The notes below the pieces were generated by a model. It was not told the DNA's origin, did not search any database, and worked only from the letters and a program-made list of their open reading frames with translations. DNA of 64,000 nt, taken from Cecembia calidifontis. GTDB taxonomy: Bacteria > Bacteroidota > Bacteroidia > Cytophagales > Cyclobacteriaceae. This document shows positions 9,993-18,761 of the stretch, one piece after another (the stretch's first letter is position 1; every line of letters begins with the position of its first letter). The translations under genes were made by a program, and so were the position numbers. The stretch is from assembly GCF_004216715.1 (NCBI RefSeq), contig NZ_SGXG01000001.1:868001-932000 (forward strand). The letters are read 5' to 3'.

Positions 9993-10149
9993 GCCATTAA
10001 GGTAAGGGCTCTATCATAGAATTGCATCAAGCATTCTCTTTGGCATCCCCGATGGGTGCGAAAAATTTTCATGGCCGTACCCCTTAAGTGATTTTTCTCA
10101 CGCAGCATTTTTGGCCAATTGGAGAGTTTTGTTAAAAAACTTCAGCCTA

Positions 10150-10863
10150 ATGATCCGATATACAAAAAAATACACCCAGCTGATCTGGCTTTTTCCCATA
10201 GGAATCATCATTTTCCTCTTTGGTTACAAAAAACCTCCCATTGTGCCCTCTGCCGAAGAAGTGCCTAAGGAGCAGATTTTGGATTTTTTGTTGGAAGGGA
10301 ATGAACGCTTTGCAGCCGATGAACCCCTTCATCCTGACCAGACATTGGAAAGATTAAGGAACCTCAGTATGGGTCAACACCCGGTCGCTGCAATTGTCAG
10401 CTGTTCGGACTCGAGGGTTCCCCCAGAACTGATTTTCGATCAGGGATTGGGAGACCTCTTCGTCATCCGTAACGCCGGCAACATCGTCAGTGATTACGAA
10501 ATCGGAAGTGTGGAATATGCAGTTGAAGTATTGGGCGTTCCACTGGTGATTGTAATGGGGCATACCAATTGTGGGGCCATCGGGGCATTTGTGGACCATG
10601 ACCATGACCACTCCCACGTTTTCCCCGAACATATCCAAAAAATTATTGACTATATCGATGCAGAGGAGGAAGAAAAAGCGCTTCCCAGAAATATCCCCAA
10701 CTTCTTTGAAAAGGCCATTGAGGCAAATATCCTTCATGGAGTTCATGAACTTAAGAAAAATATCCCGCATGCAGATTCTTTAATGGCACATAATAAGCTT
10801 AGAATCATCGGTGCGCTCTACGATATGGAAACCGGTAAAGTCCATATCATTGAAGATAAATAG
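10150..10863 (+). CDS. Beta-class carbonic anhydrase, membrane-anchored or exported
   Basis: Interconverts CO2 and bicarbonate. Counting from the ATG at 10150, Zn ligands and catalytic residues are in place: Cys85, Asp87 and Arg89 in CSDSRVPPE, and His138 and Cys141 in GHTNCGA. Residues 10-25 form a hydrophobic segment (LIWLFPIGIIIFLFG) preceded by lysines, so the enzyme is probably anchored or exported rather than cytosolic. An Asp/His-rich run, DHDHDHSH (149-156), follows the second zinc motif. The alternative start at 10111 is a TTG and adds nothing conserved. The gene converges on the dabA-dabB-SulP operon across a shared terminator, which suggests a joint role in inorganic-carbon supply. 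Confidence 0.93.
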   Translation: MIRYTKKYTQLIWLFPIGIIIFLFGYKKPPIVPSAEEVPKEQILDFLLEGNERFAADEPLHPDQTLERLRNLSMGQHPVAAIVSCSDSRVPPELIFDQGLGDLFVIRNAGNIVSDYEIGSVEYAVEVLGVPLVIVMGHTNCGAIGAFVDHDHDHSHVFPEHIQKIIDYIDAEEEEKALPRNIPNFFEKAIEANILHGVHELKKNIPHADSLMAHNKLRIIGALYDMETGKVHIIEDK

Positions 10864-10910
10864 TCAACTGGCTTAAATTATCAGATAATCCAGTCCCTGT
10901 TAAAAATTAG

Positions 10911-10947
10911 AAAAGAGGCTGTACCCGTTCATGACACAGCCTCTTTT
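10911..10947. terminator. Bidirectional intrinsic terminator
   Basis: Perfect 12-bp inverted repeat (arms AAAAGAGGCTGT / ACAGCCTCTTTT) with a 13-base loop. It is A-rich before and T-rich after, and lies between the convergent carbonic anhydrase and SulP genes, so it can serve both. The same arm sequence recurs in the terminator at 42954-42990. Confidence 0.9.
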
Positions 10948-10976
10948 CTTTATTCAAACCTATTTTTTTATAGTCC

Positions 10977-12602
10977 TTAGGCTTTTTTGATTGCTTTTCT
11001 TGCTGAAAAGGAATGGTCGCTGAGTTTCTTCATATGGTCCATTCCCCGCATTTCAAACTTACCTCCCTCATGTTCATAATCATGCTGATAATGATGGAGA
11101 TTTTCCATCACCGTATGATCTACCAGGTTGGCATTGGAAAAATCAAGGGTAAGGTGTTTGCCTCTTGGAAGGGCATCCAGAGATTTCTTCAAGAGGATAT
11201 AATTGCTGAAAACGGCTGAATGGAATACGTCCACCACATATTCGTCCTCCTTTACACTGACTGTAAACAATGGTTTGAAGACATGTTTGAGGGGCAAGCC
11301 ATTGATTAAATGGAAAACAAATTTCAGTAGTATTCCGGCTGCAATTCCCAAAAGCAGATCAGTACCCAAAGTTACCAGAACGGTAACGATAAAGATCAAA
11401 AACTGCTCTTTACCGATTTTATAGGTGTTATAAAACTCTTTGGGAGAAGCCAACTTGAATCCTGTATAGATCAGCATGGCTGCCAGGGCTGCCAAAGGAA
11501 TCTGATGGATCAGCAATGGAAAGAAAGCAACGAAAATCAACAGAAACAAACCATGGAAGAAATTGGACCAGGCTGTTTTTCCACCATTGTTGATGTTGGC
11601 AGAACTCCTTACAATCTCGGAAATCATGGCCAATCCTCCGATAAGTCCTGAAATAATGTTTCCTATGCCCACACCCACAAGATCCTTATTCATGTTTGCT
11701 TTCCTTTTATAAGGATCCAAGGTTTCAGCAGCTTTGGTACTCAAAAGTGACTCCAAGCTGCCGACCAGTGCAAACATGATGATGTATTTGATGGAAGTTA
11801 TGGAAAAAACCTGGCTGAAATCCGGAAAAGTTATGGCTTCAAAGAGGTTTTCAGGAAGAGTTACCAAAAATTTTGGTCCGATGGTATATTCATGGCCATC
11901 CAGAAATAGGTATTTATGCTCATGCTCCAGATCAAAATACAAACCCATGGGTATGGCGACCAAAATCACTATGAGCGGGGCTGGTAACATTTTAAGGTAT
12001 TTGTTTTTGAATAGGGGAAACAAAAACATAATCAGTAAGCTCACGATTCCGATCAGGGCTATTTCCGGATTGATTTCCTTAAAAGCATGGGGCAGTTCCG
12101 CAAACAGTTCCAATGTTTCACTTGCCTCAGGTTTCACTCCGATAAGGGTGAAAAGCTGCTTGGCAAAAATGATGATACCTATCGCCGCTAACATGCCATG
12201 GACAGCTGCCGAGGGGAAGAAATCGGCCAAAACCCCCGATTTCACCCAGCCAAAGATCACCTGTAGGATACCCGCAGCGACAATCACCGCCAAAGTAAGT
12301 TTGTAGCCTAACATGGCATCTCCCTGACCGAGTTCTGTTACCGCCCCAAGGGCGATGACAATAAGGCCGGCAGCAGGCCCCTTAATGGTAACCTGCGAGC
12401 CTCCCAAAAAGGTTACGATTACACCGCCTATGATGGCGGCAAATATACCTGCCACGGGAGGAAAACCAGATGCCATAGATATACCCAAACTCAATGGAAG
12501 GGCGATAAGGAATACCAAAAAACCAGAAACAATATCAGATTTCCAGTTTTGACGAAGTCCAGCTAAACCTGTTAGAGGTACTTCTATTTTATGCTGTTTC
12601 AT
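10977..12602 (-). CDS. SulP-family anion (bicarbonate/sulfate) transporter with STAS domain
   Basis: Inner-membrane transporter of 541 residues. The N-terminus (WKSDIVSGFLVFLIALPLSLG) and the following GFPPVAGIFAAIIGG are the SulP/SLC26 signature that begins the transport core. About 10-14 hydrophobic segments fill residues 25-435, and a C-terminal STAS domain follows (about 450-541, with LTLDFSNANLVDHTVMENL). The family includes sulfate permeases and the bicarbonate transporter BicA, and sequence alone does not decide. The context favours bicarbonate: it follows dabB by 12 bases on the same strand and converges on a carbonic anhydrase. Confidence 0.88.
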   Translation of the reverse strand: MKQHKIEVPLTGLAGLRQNWKSDIVSGFLVFLIALPLSLGISMASGFPPVAGIFAAIIGGVIVTFLGGSQVTIKGPAAGLIVIALGAVTELGQGDAMLGYKLTLAVIVAAGILQVIFGWVKSGVLADFFPSAAVHGMLAAIGIIIFAKQLFTLIGVKPEASETLELFAELPHAFKEINPEIALIGIVSLLIMFLFPLFKNKYLKMLPAPLIVILVAIPMGLYFDLEHEHKYLFLDGHEYTIGPKFLVTLPENLFEAITFPDFSQVFSITSIKYIIMFALVGSLESLLSTKAAETLDPYKRKANMNKDLVGVGIGNIISGLIGGLAMISEIVRSSANINNGGKTAWSNFFHGLFLLIFVAFFPLLIHQIPLAALAAMLIYTGFKLASPKEFYNTYKIGKEQFLIFIVTVLVTLGTDLLLGIAAGILLKFVFHLINGLPLKHVFKPLFTVSVKEDEYVVDVFHSAVFSNYILLKKSLDALPRGKHLTLDFSNANLVDHTVMENLHHYQHDYEHEGGKFEMRGMDHMKKLSDHSFSARKAIKKA

Positions 12603-12614
12603 AACGGTTAATGA

Positions 12615-14492
12615 TCAGGAAGATTTTAATGCTGTAGGATGGTAATTTTTTACATGCGGACCCAAGAAAAGTCTCGCATAGATTCTGATAAGGGCGATGC
12701 CCCCGAAGATGAAACTAACGGCATCGAATGCGGCCAACAAGTATTGGTCTTCACGGATATGGCTGAAAAGCAGATCCACGCCGATGAAGGTAGGGCTGAT
12801 CGGAAAGCCCATCACGCCCAAAGCTGCCAAGAGAAAGACCAAGGCAAGACCGGGATATTCATAGACGTGGCCATAATATTGGTTCAGATCGAAAAATGCA
12901 GATTCCTTTCTTCGAAGACGCTCCAATACGGCATATCCAATGATGCCTGCCACCGCAACCCCGCTCAAATAGATGAGGGTTTCGCTGTAATCAAAAGCCT
13001 CATTGAAGGACACCGCAAGGGCAATCCAGAAATGGTTGGCCATGACCAGCATCAGGGCCAGCCTGGGGTAAATCCTTTCGGAAAAGGCCTTGAAGACCAT
13101 AAGCAAACCCAAAAAACCAAAAATTTCAGGCAACCATTCCTTCACTTCTTCAGGGATCAACTCCTGTTGAAAATAAAGAAAAAGGCCCAAGGCATACACC
13201 GGCAGGAAGTACAGTAAGAGGTTTTTGGGGGTAAGGAAATCCAACTTTCGACCCAGCTTTTTGATGGGATGGAAAACATACCTGTTCAGGAAATAATCGG
13301 TATTCCATTCCTTCAGGGAAAGCAGGTAAAGGCTATACTCCAGCCGTTTGGGCATGGTATCCTCCACACTAATTTGCCGGGGTTTGAAATGGTAAAACTG
13401 ATCCCTGATCATATAGGCCACCACTGATGGGGAAACCAATAACTGGTAAGTTCTCAGGAAGGCATTGCCTGCAAAGTGAATCAACGCCAAGGTCTCCAAG
13501 CCCAGGGCCACTTCTATAAACATAAGCCCTATCTGAGCAATGGAAGCATAAGCAATCTGTGTCTTGATGGTTGACTGCACCCTGGCTATAGGATAGGCGA
13601 TCACCACCGTAAGCAAACCTGTCAAGCCTATCAAGATCCTGGCAGCTAACTGATGCTCCCAGAAGGGATAGGTCCTTAACAAGAGAAACACCCCAAAATG
13701 TACCGACAAGGAACCGTAAAAGATGGCCGAAGAAGGAGTGGGCCCTTCCATAGCACGGGGTAGCCAGGAGGAAAAGGGCAACTGGGCGGATTTGGCGGCA
13801 GCCGCAATAAGGAGGCTTATGGCAATGAAAAGCCCTATTCCGCTATGGCTTGCCAAGTGCTCAGATACCAATTGCTCATCCAATAGCTTGATGAACGTAA
13901 TGTTCTCATGCCAAAGGTGATGGCTTGCCCACATGGCTAAGATGATCCCTATATCCCCAATTCGGTATATGGTAAATACCTTCACAGCATTCCTTACCGG
14001 CAGATACCTTTCCCTGTAAAAGGCGATAAGAAGAAAAGAGGAAATCCCCAGCATCTCCCACCCCAGGAAAAGGGTCTCGAAATTGCCTGCCAAAACAGTC
14101 AGGTTATAGGCCAGATAAAAGAAGAGCAGCGTATTGAAAAAACGCTTATAGCCCTCCTCCATATGCATGTAAAACCTGCTGTATCGGGTGATCAGGAAGG
14201 TCACAAAGGCTCCCACCCAGAGAAATACGGCTGTTGTTTTGTCGAAATAGAAATCCAGCAAAAACTGATAATGCTTATTGTTATAGATTTCCATTTCAGG
14301 AATATTGAGGGGTTTCATCCCTCCCCATATCCAATGCACGATAAAGCCTGTGATGGCCAGCAATTGCACCGTGACTGTCCCAAAGGCCAGGTTGGAAAAA
14401 CCTGTTTCCTTTTTTTCGGGAAGCAGCAGGGCAATGGCAAAAGCCAGGAAAGGCAAAAGGACGAAAGCACTGATGATCATTTGATTTTCCAT
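12615..14492 (-). CDS. dabB: DabB: proton-conducting membrane subunit of the DAB inorganic-carbon pump
   Basis: NuoL/MrpA-like protein (PF00361) of 625 residues. It shows the proton-channel glutamate E146 in GWEMLG, K234 in AKSAQLPFSSW and the LPRAMEGPTPSSA motif (244-256) typical of the antiporter-like subunits. No complex I or Mrp genes surround it. Instead dabA lies 3 bases upstream, which is the DAB arrangement, where DabB is thought to supply ion-motive force to DabA. It is longer than many NuoL-like partners, with several additional C-terminal helices (about 420-610). Reading order is dabA, dabB, SulP. Confidence 0.9.
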   Translation of the reverse strand: MENQMIISAFVLLPFLAFAIALLLPEKKETGFSNLAFGTVTVQLLAITGFIVHWIWGGMKPLNIPEMEIYNNKHYQFLLDFYFDKTTAVFLWVGAFVTFLITRYSRFYMHMEEGYKRFFNTLLFFYLAYNLTVLAGNFETLFLGWEMLGISSFLLIAFYRERYLPVRNAVKVFTIYRIGDIGIILAMWASHHLWHENITFIKLLDEQLVSEHLASHSGIGLFIAISLLIAAAAKSAQLPFSSWLPRAMEGPTPSSAIFYGSLSVHFGVFLLLRTYPFWEHQLAARILIGLTGLLTVVIAYPIARVQSTIKTQIAYASIAQIGLMFIEVALGLETLALIHFAGNAFLRTYQLLVSPSVVAYMIRDQFYHFKPRQISVEDTMPKRLEYSLYLLSLKEWNTDYFLNRYVFHPIKKLGRKLDFLTPKNLLLYFLPVYALGLFLYFQQELIPEEVKEWLPEIFGFLGLLMVFKAFSERIYPRLALMLVMANHFWIALAVSFNEAFDYSETLIYLSGVAVAGIIGYAVLERLRRKESAFFDLNQYYGHVYEYPGLALVFLLAALGVMGFPISPTFIGVDLLFSHIREDQYLLAAFDAVSFIFGGIALIRIYARLFLGPHVKNYHPTALKSS

Positions 14493-14495
14493 GGC

Positions 14496-16991
14496 TTAAG
14501 CGATGATGTAGACAGGTAGGTTTTCTGAGCTGGATTCCAGAATGTCATCCAGGTTATGCACGGATTCGATATGCTTTGTCAGTGGTACATAAGGCACAAA
14601 AGACCCCTGCTTAAAGACAAAAGCTTCCTTGGTTTCAGGATGGATACAGACCAGTTTGACCCAATCGTTAGCAAACCACTCATAGGTAGGTGCATGGGAC
14701 TGTATCGTTTGTAATAAGACCTCTGGAAAATGTTCCACGGTAATCAGGATGCGCAAAGGATCATGGATATTGACCATTTGCAGGGGAAGACCGGTACGAA
14801 GGTCTCCGTCCATGCCATTGGCTACCCCAATCAGGCCCATAACATTATGGGGAAGTTTACTTCCTGCACCGAGGCAGTCATTATCCACTTTCGAGAAATA
14901 ATATTCCAAATTGATCCCTCCACATACTGGAGCGACGGCCTTGAGGATACCAAAAAGGTATTTTCCATCAGGGTCTATGCTATGGTCATAGGAATTGAGG
15001 AAAGCCCTTTTGTCAAAGAAAAGGTGTCTATTATTTTCCCTCTTCCCCACTACACAAAGCGCATTGGTGGCATGGTTCCATTCGGGACGGGTCACGAAAA
15101 GAGACAGTGCCCTTTTCTTGATCTGTTCATGGACTTTTTGCGGCTCTTGACTGGAATCAATTGTGTGGAACCTTCTGGATCTTTCTTTGGCATTGTAGGC
15201 CAGGGCAATTTCAAAAGTCTGTACATTCCTTTCATGCAGTAGACGATGAGATTCGTCCAATTGGTCCAGGTCGTAAAATTCCATCTCATCCCGGGTGGTA
15301 TCGTGGAGACCTCCCACAAAACTGGTGTCTGCCGGAATGAGCAGCCCTCGTTCTGCCAGCAATTGGCGGACTTCTGGGTTATTTCCAATGGATGCTGCTA
15401 CACGGGCATTGACCGAACCCGAACGGCCACTACAGGCCCCACAGTCATAACCGGCATAGTGGGTATTATTGACAGAGCTGGCCCCATGTCCAAGTACATA
15501 TACCAAAGGACCAAAGTCTTTGACAAGCCCGATACTTTTCAATAATCCCTCCAGTGCATCTGCCATCTCTGTCAGGGTGAACCCAACCTGAAGGCCATGA
15601 TGGGTATGCTCAGGATGATGACAAACAATGCTCAATTTTCCTTTGGGATCCATGTGTTTAAAGGAAGATACCATAGCAGGCGTCTCGGAGGGGTAGAAAA
15701 TACTCTTGGCCATTTTCAATGCGGACCAAAAACCCATAGTTTGGGAAATGGCCCATCCTCCAAATACTCCTTTACTGTGCTTGCTGAAATGGACATCCTT
15801 TTCATGCCTCATTTTGGATTCCGTCTCTTTGATCACATGCTTGGGACTGACAGGAGCGGGACAGACTTTGGTCATAAACTTGCCATGCTCCGGTTGGAAA
15901 TAGAAGGGGAGGTTGAAGAAACCCGCCGTACCAAAGGTCTGAGCGTCCGGTGCAAAGCGCTCAACATAGCGACGAATGGAACAAGAACGGTCATCTATAC
16001 AGAACATGGCCTGGAAAGAGGGCCTGCTTTTGATGAAGTCCTCTGAATGGCTGAGCTGAAGTCCTCTCACCACCTGGTCATAATAAGTCCATTCCATAGC
16101 TTCCTGCCACAGGCGGTGGATATCAAACCATTGGGAATACTTACTTTCCTCGAAGAGCCGTGGAAGATCAGCAGGAATATGCGGAGCCAAGGAGGACCAA
16201 TTGCCGTCCCTTCTACGGTCCAAGGCATCGATCTCCAAGATACATTCTATAAATACCAGGTCATGTAGGGAAACCTTTCTTTTATCAAGTAGGGAAACTT
16301 CCTGGTGCTCAAGGACAGCGACCATACCGGACCAACCCGGATGGGCAAATTGCTGGTCAAAGAGGTATTGCCCGTACCATTTGGAGTCCCCTACCAATAA
16401 TTGGAGTAGATCTTCCAAGCGGGTAGCCCTATCAAGAAGCAGCTCTCTGGCCCTTTCGCTTTTGATCAAGGTACTGAAACTGTTCTTTTCTAAAGTCCTT
16501 AAACTTGCCAGTAGTCCTTTTCCCTCCAAAGGAAATTTCCAGATGGCTATCCCTTGGTCCAAATAGGCAGAGACCAGACGGAAAAGTGTCTGATGTACTT
16601 CTTTGTCCAGGTTAAGGTTATAGGCTTTTCTCCACAGTTTGCGGATTTGTCCGATCCTAGGCTCCGGATAATCTTGTATGGGATAATCAAGCAGCAATTG
16701 CTTCCAATAATCGACTTGCTCCTTTCCTTTGTGTTCCTCTATGACCCTATCAAGGATCTTGGGATGGATCTTATTCTGATGATAAAGTTCCCTAAAGTTC
16801 TGCAGGTTCCAATAAACTTTATACCCGAAATTTTCTGCAGCCTGCTGCAAGGCTTCATGAAAGGGCAGATGCTGAAAGGCATGCAGGGTATTGTGGTGCA
16901 CAAAATCCTTCAAAGGAGCCTGTGCGGGAAGATAATGTGACAGTTCATGCAGAACGGCATGAATCCCGTCATCGGAGGTTTTCCTTGTCAT
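14496..16991 (-). CDS. dabA: DabA: DUF2309 inorganic-carbon transporter subunit
   Basis: Large soluble-domain protein of 831 residues, the usual DabA length (UPF0753/DUF2309). Putative Zn site residues match those described for Halothiobacillus DabA: Cys331 and Asp333 in FCIDDRS, and His502 and Cys517 in LGHGASSVNNTHYAGYDCGAC, with the same His-to-Cys spacing of 15. The family resembles beta-carbonic anhydrases at this site and is proposed to convert CO2 to bicarbonate vectorially with DabB. It is the first gene of the minus-strand operon. The upstream 337 bases should hold its promoter, but I found no exact TAnnTTTG element there. Confidence 0.92.
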   Translation of the reverse strand: MTRKTSDDGIHAVLHELSHYLPAQAPLKDFVHHNTLHAFQHLPFHEALQQAAENFGYKVYWNLQNFRELYHQNKIHPKILDRVIEEHKGKEQVDYWKQLLLDYPIQDYPEPRIGQIRKLWRKAYNLNLDKEVHQTLFRLVSAYLDQGIAIWKFPLEGKGLLASLRTLEKNSFSTLIKSERARELLLDRATRLEDLLQLLVGDSKWYGQYLFDQQFAHPGWSGMVAVLEHQEVSLLDKRKVSLHDLVFIECILEIDALDRRRDGNWSSLAPHIPADLPRLFEESKYSQWFDIHRLWQEAMEWTYYDQVVRGLQLSHSEDFIKSRPSFQAMFCIDDRSCSIRRYVERFAPDAQTFGTAGFFNLPFYFQPEHGKFMTKVCPAPVSPKHVIKETESKMRHEKDVHFSKHSKGVFGGWAISQTMGFWSALKMAKSIFYPSETPAMVSSFKHMDPKGKLSIVCHHPEHTHHGLQVGFTLTEMADALEGLLKSIGLVKDFGPLVYVLGHGASSVNNTHYAGYDCGACSGRSGSVNARVAASIGNNPEVRQLLAERGLLIPADTSFVGGLHDTTRDEMEFYDLDQLDESHRLLHERNVQTFEIALAYNAKERSRRFHTIDSSQEPQKVHEQIKKRALSLFVTRPEWNHATNALCVVGKRENNRHLFFDKRAFLNSYDHSIDPDGKYLFGILKAVAPVCGGINLEYYFSKVDNDCLGAGSKLPHNVMGLIGVANGMDGDLRTGLPLQMVNIHDPLRILITVEHFPEVLLQTIQSHAPTYEWFANDWVKLVCIHPETKEAFVFKQGSFVPYVPLTKHIESVHNLDDILESSSENLPVYIIA

Positions 16992-17328
16992 GATAATAGC
17001 TATTGCTTATTTTTAATTGAGGCTAAAATCGGGTATAAACTCCTTCAGCGCTATTAGCCTTCCCTTTGGATCTTCAAACACTGTCCTTACCTCAGGAAGA
17101 CAAAAAACAAATAGGGGGCTGTATGACTTCAGGTAAGCATTTTCCTGAAAAATCAAATCCTTTCCTAATTTATTCATTTTTTCTTTCATTTATAATATGT
17201 ACTGATATTCTTTCTGGGCTATCTTTTGGATCCCAAAACAAATTTTTCCCTGATGCATCAATTGCCAGGAAATCAGGCCAAAGCCCTCAATTAAAATCTG
17301 GAGAGAAAAAGAAGGGCAATGGGAAATA
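16992..17328. other. Intergenic region upstream of dabA
   Basis: 337 bases without a supported gene. It must contain the dabA promoter (minus strand), but no exact Bacteroidota -7 element was found on that strand. A plus-strand open frame here begins only with TTG and has no family features. AT-rich with no obvious long inverted repeat. Confidence 0.5.
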
Positions 17329-17691
17329 TTAAAATGAAAGGGGTATTTTCAGGTTATGGTACAAAATAAAACCTGGGACTTTTTGAAAATAAATTCCAAA
17401 ATAATGTGCTGAAACAATATTGCTTAAATTTCTAATTAATTGTTTTGTTGGATTTTGAAGTACGAAGAGGTTGTTGGGAAAATCTGATTTTTCCTCTTTC
17501 TCATTGACCTGCTCTTCAACAATCAGGGCGCTGGTTTCAGAATAAACATTTAAAAAGTCCTGATGGGCTTTATCAACCTTGGTTTCCGTTCCAAAAAATA
17601 CCTGGCCTAATTCCTGATATGTATTGGCTGATAAAATATTATAAGTGCAAAAAAGTGCCAAAATGAACATTTGGACAATCTTCTTATTCAT
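17329..17691 (-). CDS. Small secreted protein of unknown function
   Basis: Not recognised. From the ATG at 17691 it encodes 120 residues with a clear signal peptide (MNKKIVQMFILALFCTY..., cleavage near LSANT). The mature part is short and mixed-charge, with an acidic stretch (EEQVNEKEEKSDF) around 70-85 and a C-terminal hydrophobic/aromatic end. A textbook promoter at 17735-17764 places transcription start near 17728, which rules out the longer in-frame start at 17808 and leaves 17691 or 17715. Transcribed divergently from the PPK2 pair. Function cannot be inferred. Confidence 0.6.
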   Translation of the reverse strand: MNKKIVQMFILALFCTYNILSANTYQELGQVFFGTETKVDKAHQDFLNVYSETSALIVEEQVNEKEEKSDFPNNLFVLQNPTKQLIRNLSNIVSAHYFGIYFQKVPGFILYHNLKIPLSF

Positions 17692-17734
17692 CAGAAATCT
17701 GGATTGATCATTCATTTTGCTTTCAGATACCATG

Positions 17735-17764
17735 CAAAGGTACGTCATTTTGATATTCAACAAA
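17735..17764 (-). promoter_or_regulatory. Bacteroidota-type promoter of the small secreted protein
   Basis: On the minus strand: TTTG (-33), 18-base spacer, TACCTTTG (-7), an exact match to the TTTG / TAnnTTTG pattern. Predicted transcription start about 17728, ahead of both the 17715 and 17691 ATGs. Confidence 0.75.
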
Positions 17765-17913
17765 TTTTGTACCGAAAATAATTTCAAAATATCAATAAAA
17801 ATTTTCAAGGGTTTAAATCTGTTTAGATTTTGATCGAATTCTAAAGGTATTTGCCATTTATTTCTTAATTTGATACAGAAATGAATATTGTTTTCTGCTT
17901 TAATCCTGTTTTT

Positions 17914-18759
17914 ATGTTCAACAAAGAAGATCTCCTCCAGGTAAAGACCAGAAAGGAACTGGTTGAGTTGGCCAAGAAGAAAAAAATAAAGCTTAAAAAA
18001 TCCATAAAGAGGGCCAAGTATGAAGATGAGTTGCGATTACTACAAATAGAACTGGCACATCTACAAAACCATATAGAAAAGAACCAGCTAAGGGTAGCCG
18101 TCTTGTTTGAAGGAAGGGATGCGGCAGGAAAAGGGGGATCCATCAAAAGGTTTGTAGAGCATCTAAATCCCCATACCTCAGGAGTAGTGGCCTTAACTAA
18201 GCCCACAGATGTGGAGCGTGGACAGTGGTATTTCCAAAGGTATATAGAAGTACTTCCCAATAGGGGAGAGATAAAATTTTTTGACAGGAGCTGGTACAAC
18301 AGGGCTGTGGTAGAACCGGTGATGGGTTTCTGCACAACTCCCCAATACAAAACATTTATGGCGCAGGTGCCCAATTTTGAGCATATGTTGTATGAGGATG
18401 GCATTTATATCATTAAGTTTTGGTTTGATATCACCAAGGAGGAGCAGAAAAAGCGTTTTGAAGCCAGAAAAAATAACCCCCTCAAAGAATGGAAGTTCAG
18501 CCCTGTGGACATGAAGGCTCAGGAAATGTGGGATGAAAATACCAAGTACAAAGAAAAAATGTTTACCAATACCCACACTGCATTCTGCCCTTGGATCATT
18601 GTCGAAACCAACGACAAAATAACTGCAAGACTTGAAAGTCTACGGTACGTTCTTTCCCAGTTTGATTATGAAGGAAAGGGGAGTTCGGGAGCCAATTTAC
18701 TCACTGACCCAAATGTGGTGTACCGTTATTTCAGGAAAAACAAAAACCTTGACTTATAA
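17914..18759 (+). CDS. ppk2: PPK2-family polyphosphate kinase (first of a tandem pair)
   Basis: Polyphosphate-dependent nucleotide kinase (PF03976) that moves phosphate between polyphosphate and nucleotides. Numbered from the ATG at 17881, Walker A is GRDAAGKGG (about 78-86) and the Walker B/arginine segment is FFDRSWYNRAVVEP (about 133-146), followed by the lid region. All canonical residues are present. I prefer the ATG at 17914 (MFNKEDLL, 281 residues). The 11 residues added by the 17881 start are hydrophobic and unlike the family, and a -7-like TTAATTTG at 17865-17872 would put 17881 at the transcript's edge. A second PPK2 gene starts 2 bases after the stop. Whether it prefers NDP or NMP is not determinable here. 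Confidence 0.9.
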   Translation: MFNKEDLLQVKTRKELVELAKKKKIKLKKSIKRAKYEDELRLLQIELAHLQNHIEKNQLRVAVLFEGRDAAGKGGSIKRFVEHLNPHTSGVVALTKPTDVERGQWYFQRYIEVLPNRGEIKFFDRSWYNRAVVEPVMGFCTTPQYKTFMAQVPNFEHMLYEDGIYIIKFWFDITKEEQKKRFEARKNNPLKEWKFSPVDMKAQEMWDENTKYKEKMFTNTHTAFCPWIIVETNDKITARLESLRYVLSQFDYEGKGSSGANLLTDPNVVYRYFRKNKNLDL

Positions 18760-18761
18760 CC

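Noticed and set aside
10030..10075. Possible terminator after the MFS gene (GCATCC / GGGTGC)
   Set aside because: Six-pair stem with a wobble and a T-run only several bases later; too weak to annotate.
12639..13217. 192-codon plus-strand frame inside dabB
   Set aside because: Antisense shadow of the strongly conserved dabB coding sequence.
17066..17332. 88-codon open frame with a hydrophobic segment on the plus strand
   Set aside because: Begins with TTG; the first ATG is 19 codons in. No family features, and no exact TAnnTTTG promoter element was found on this strand.
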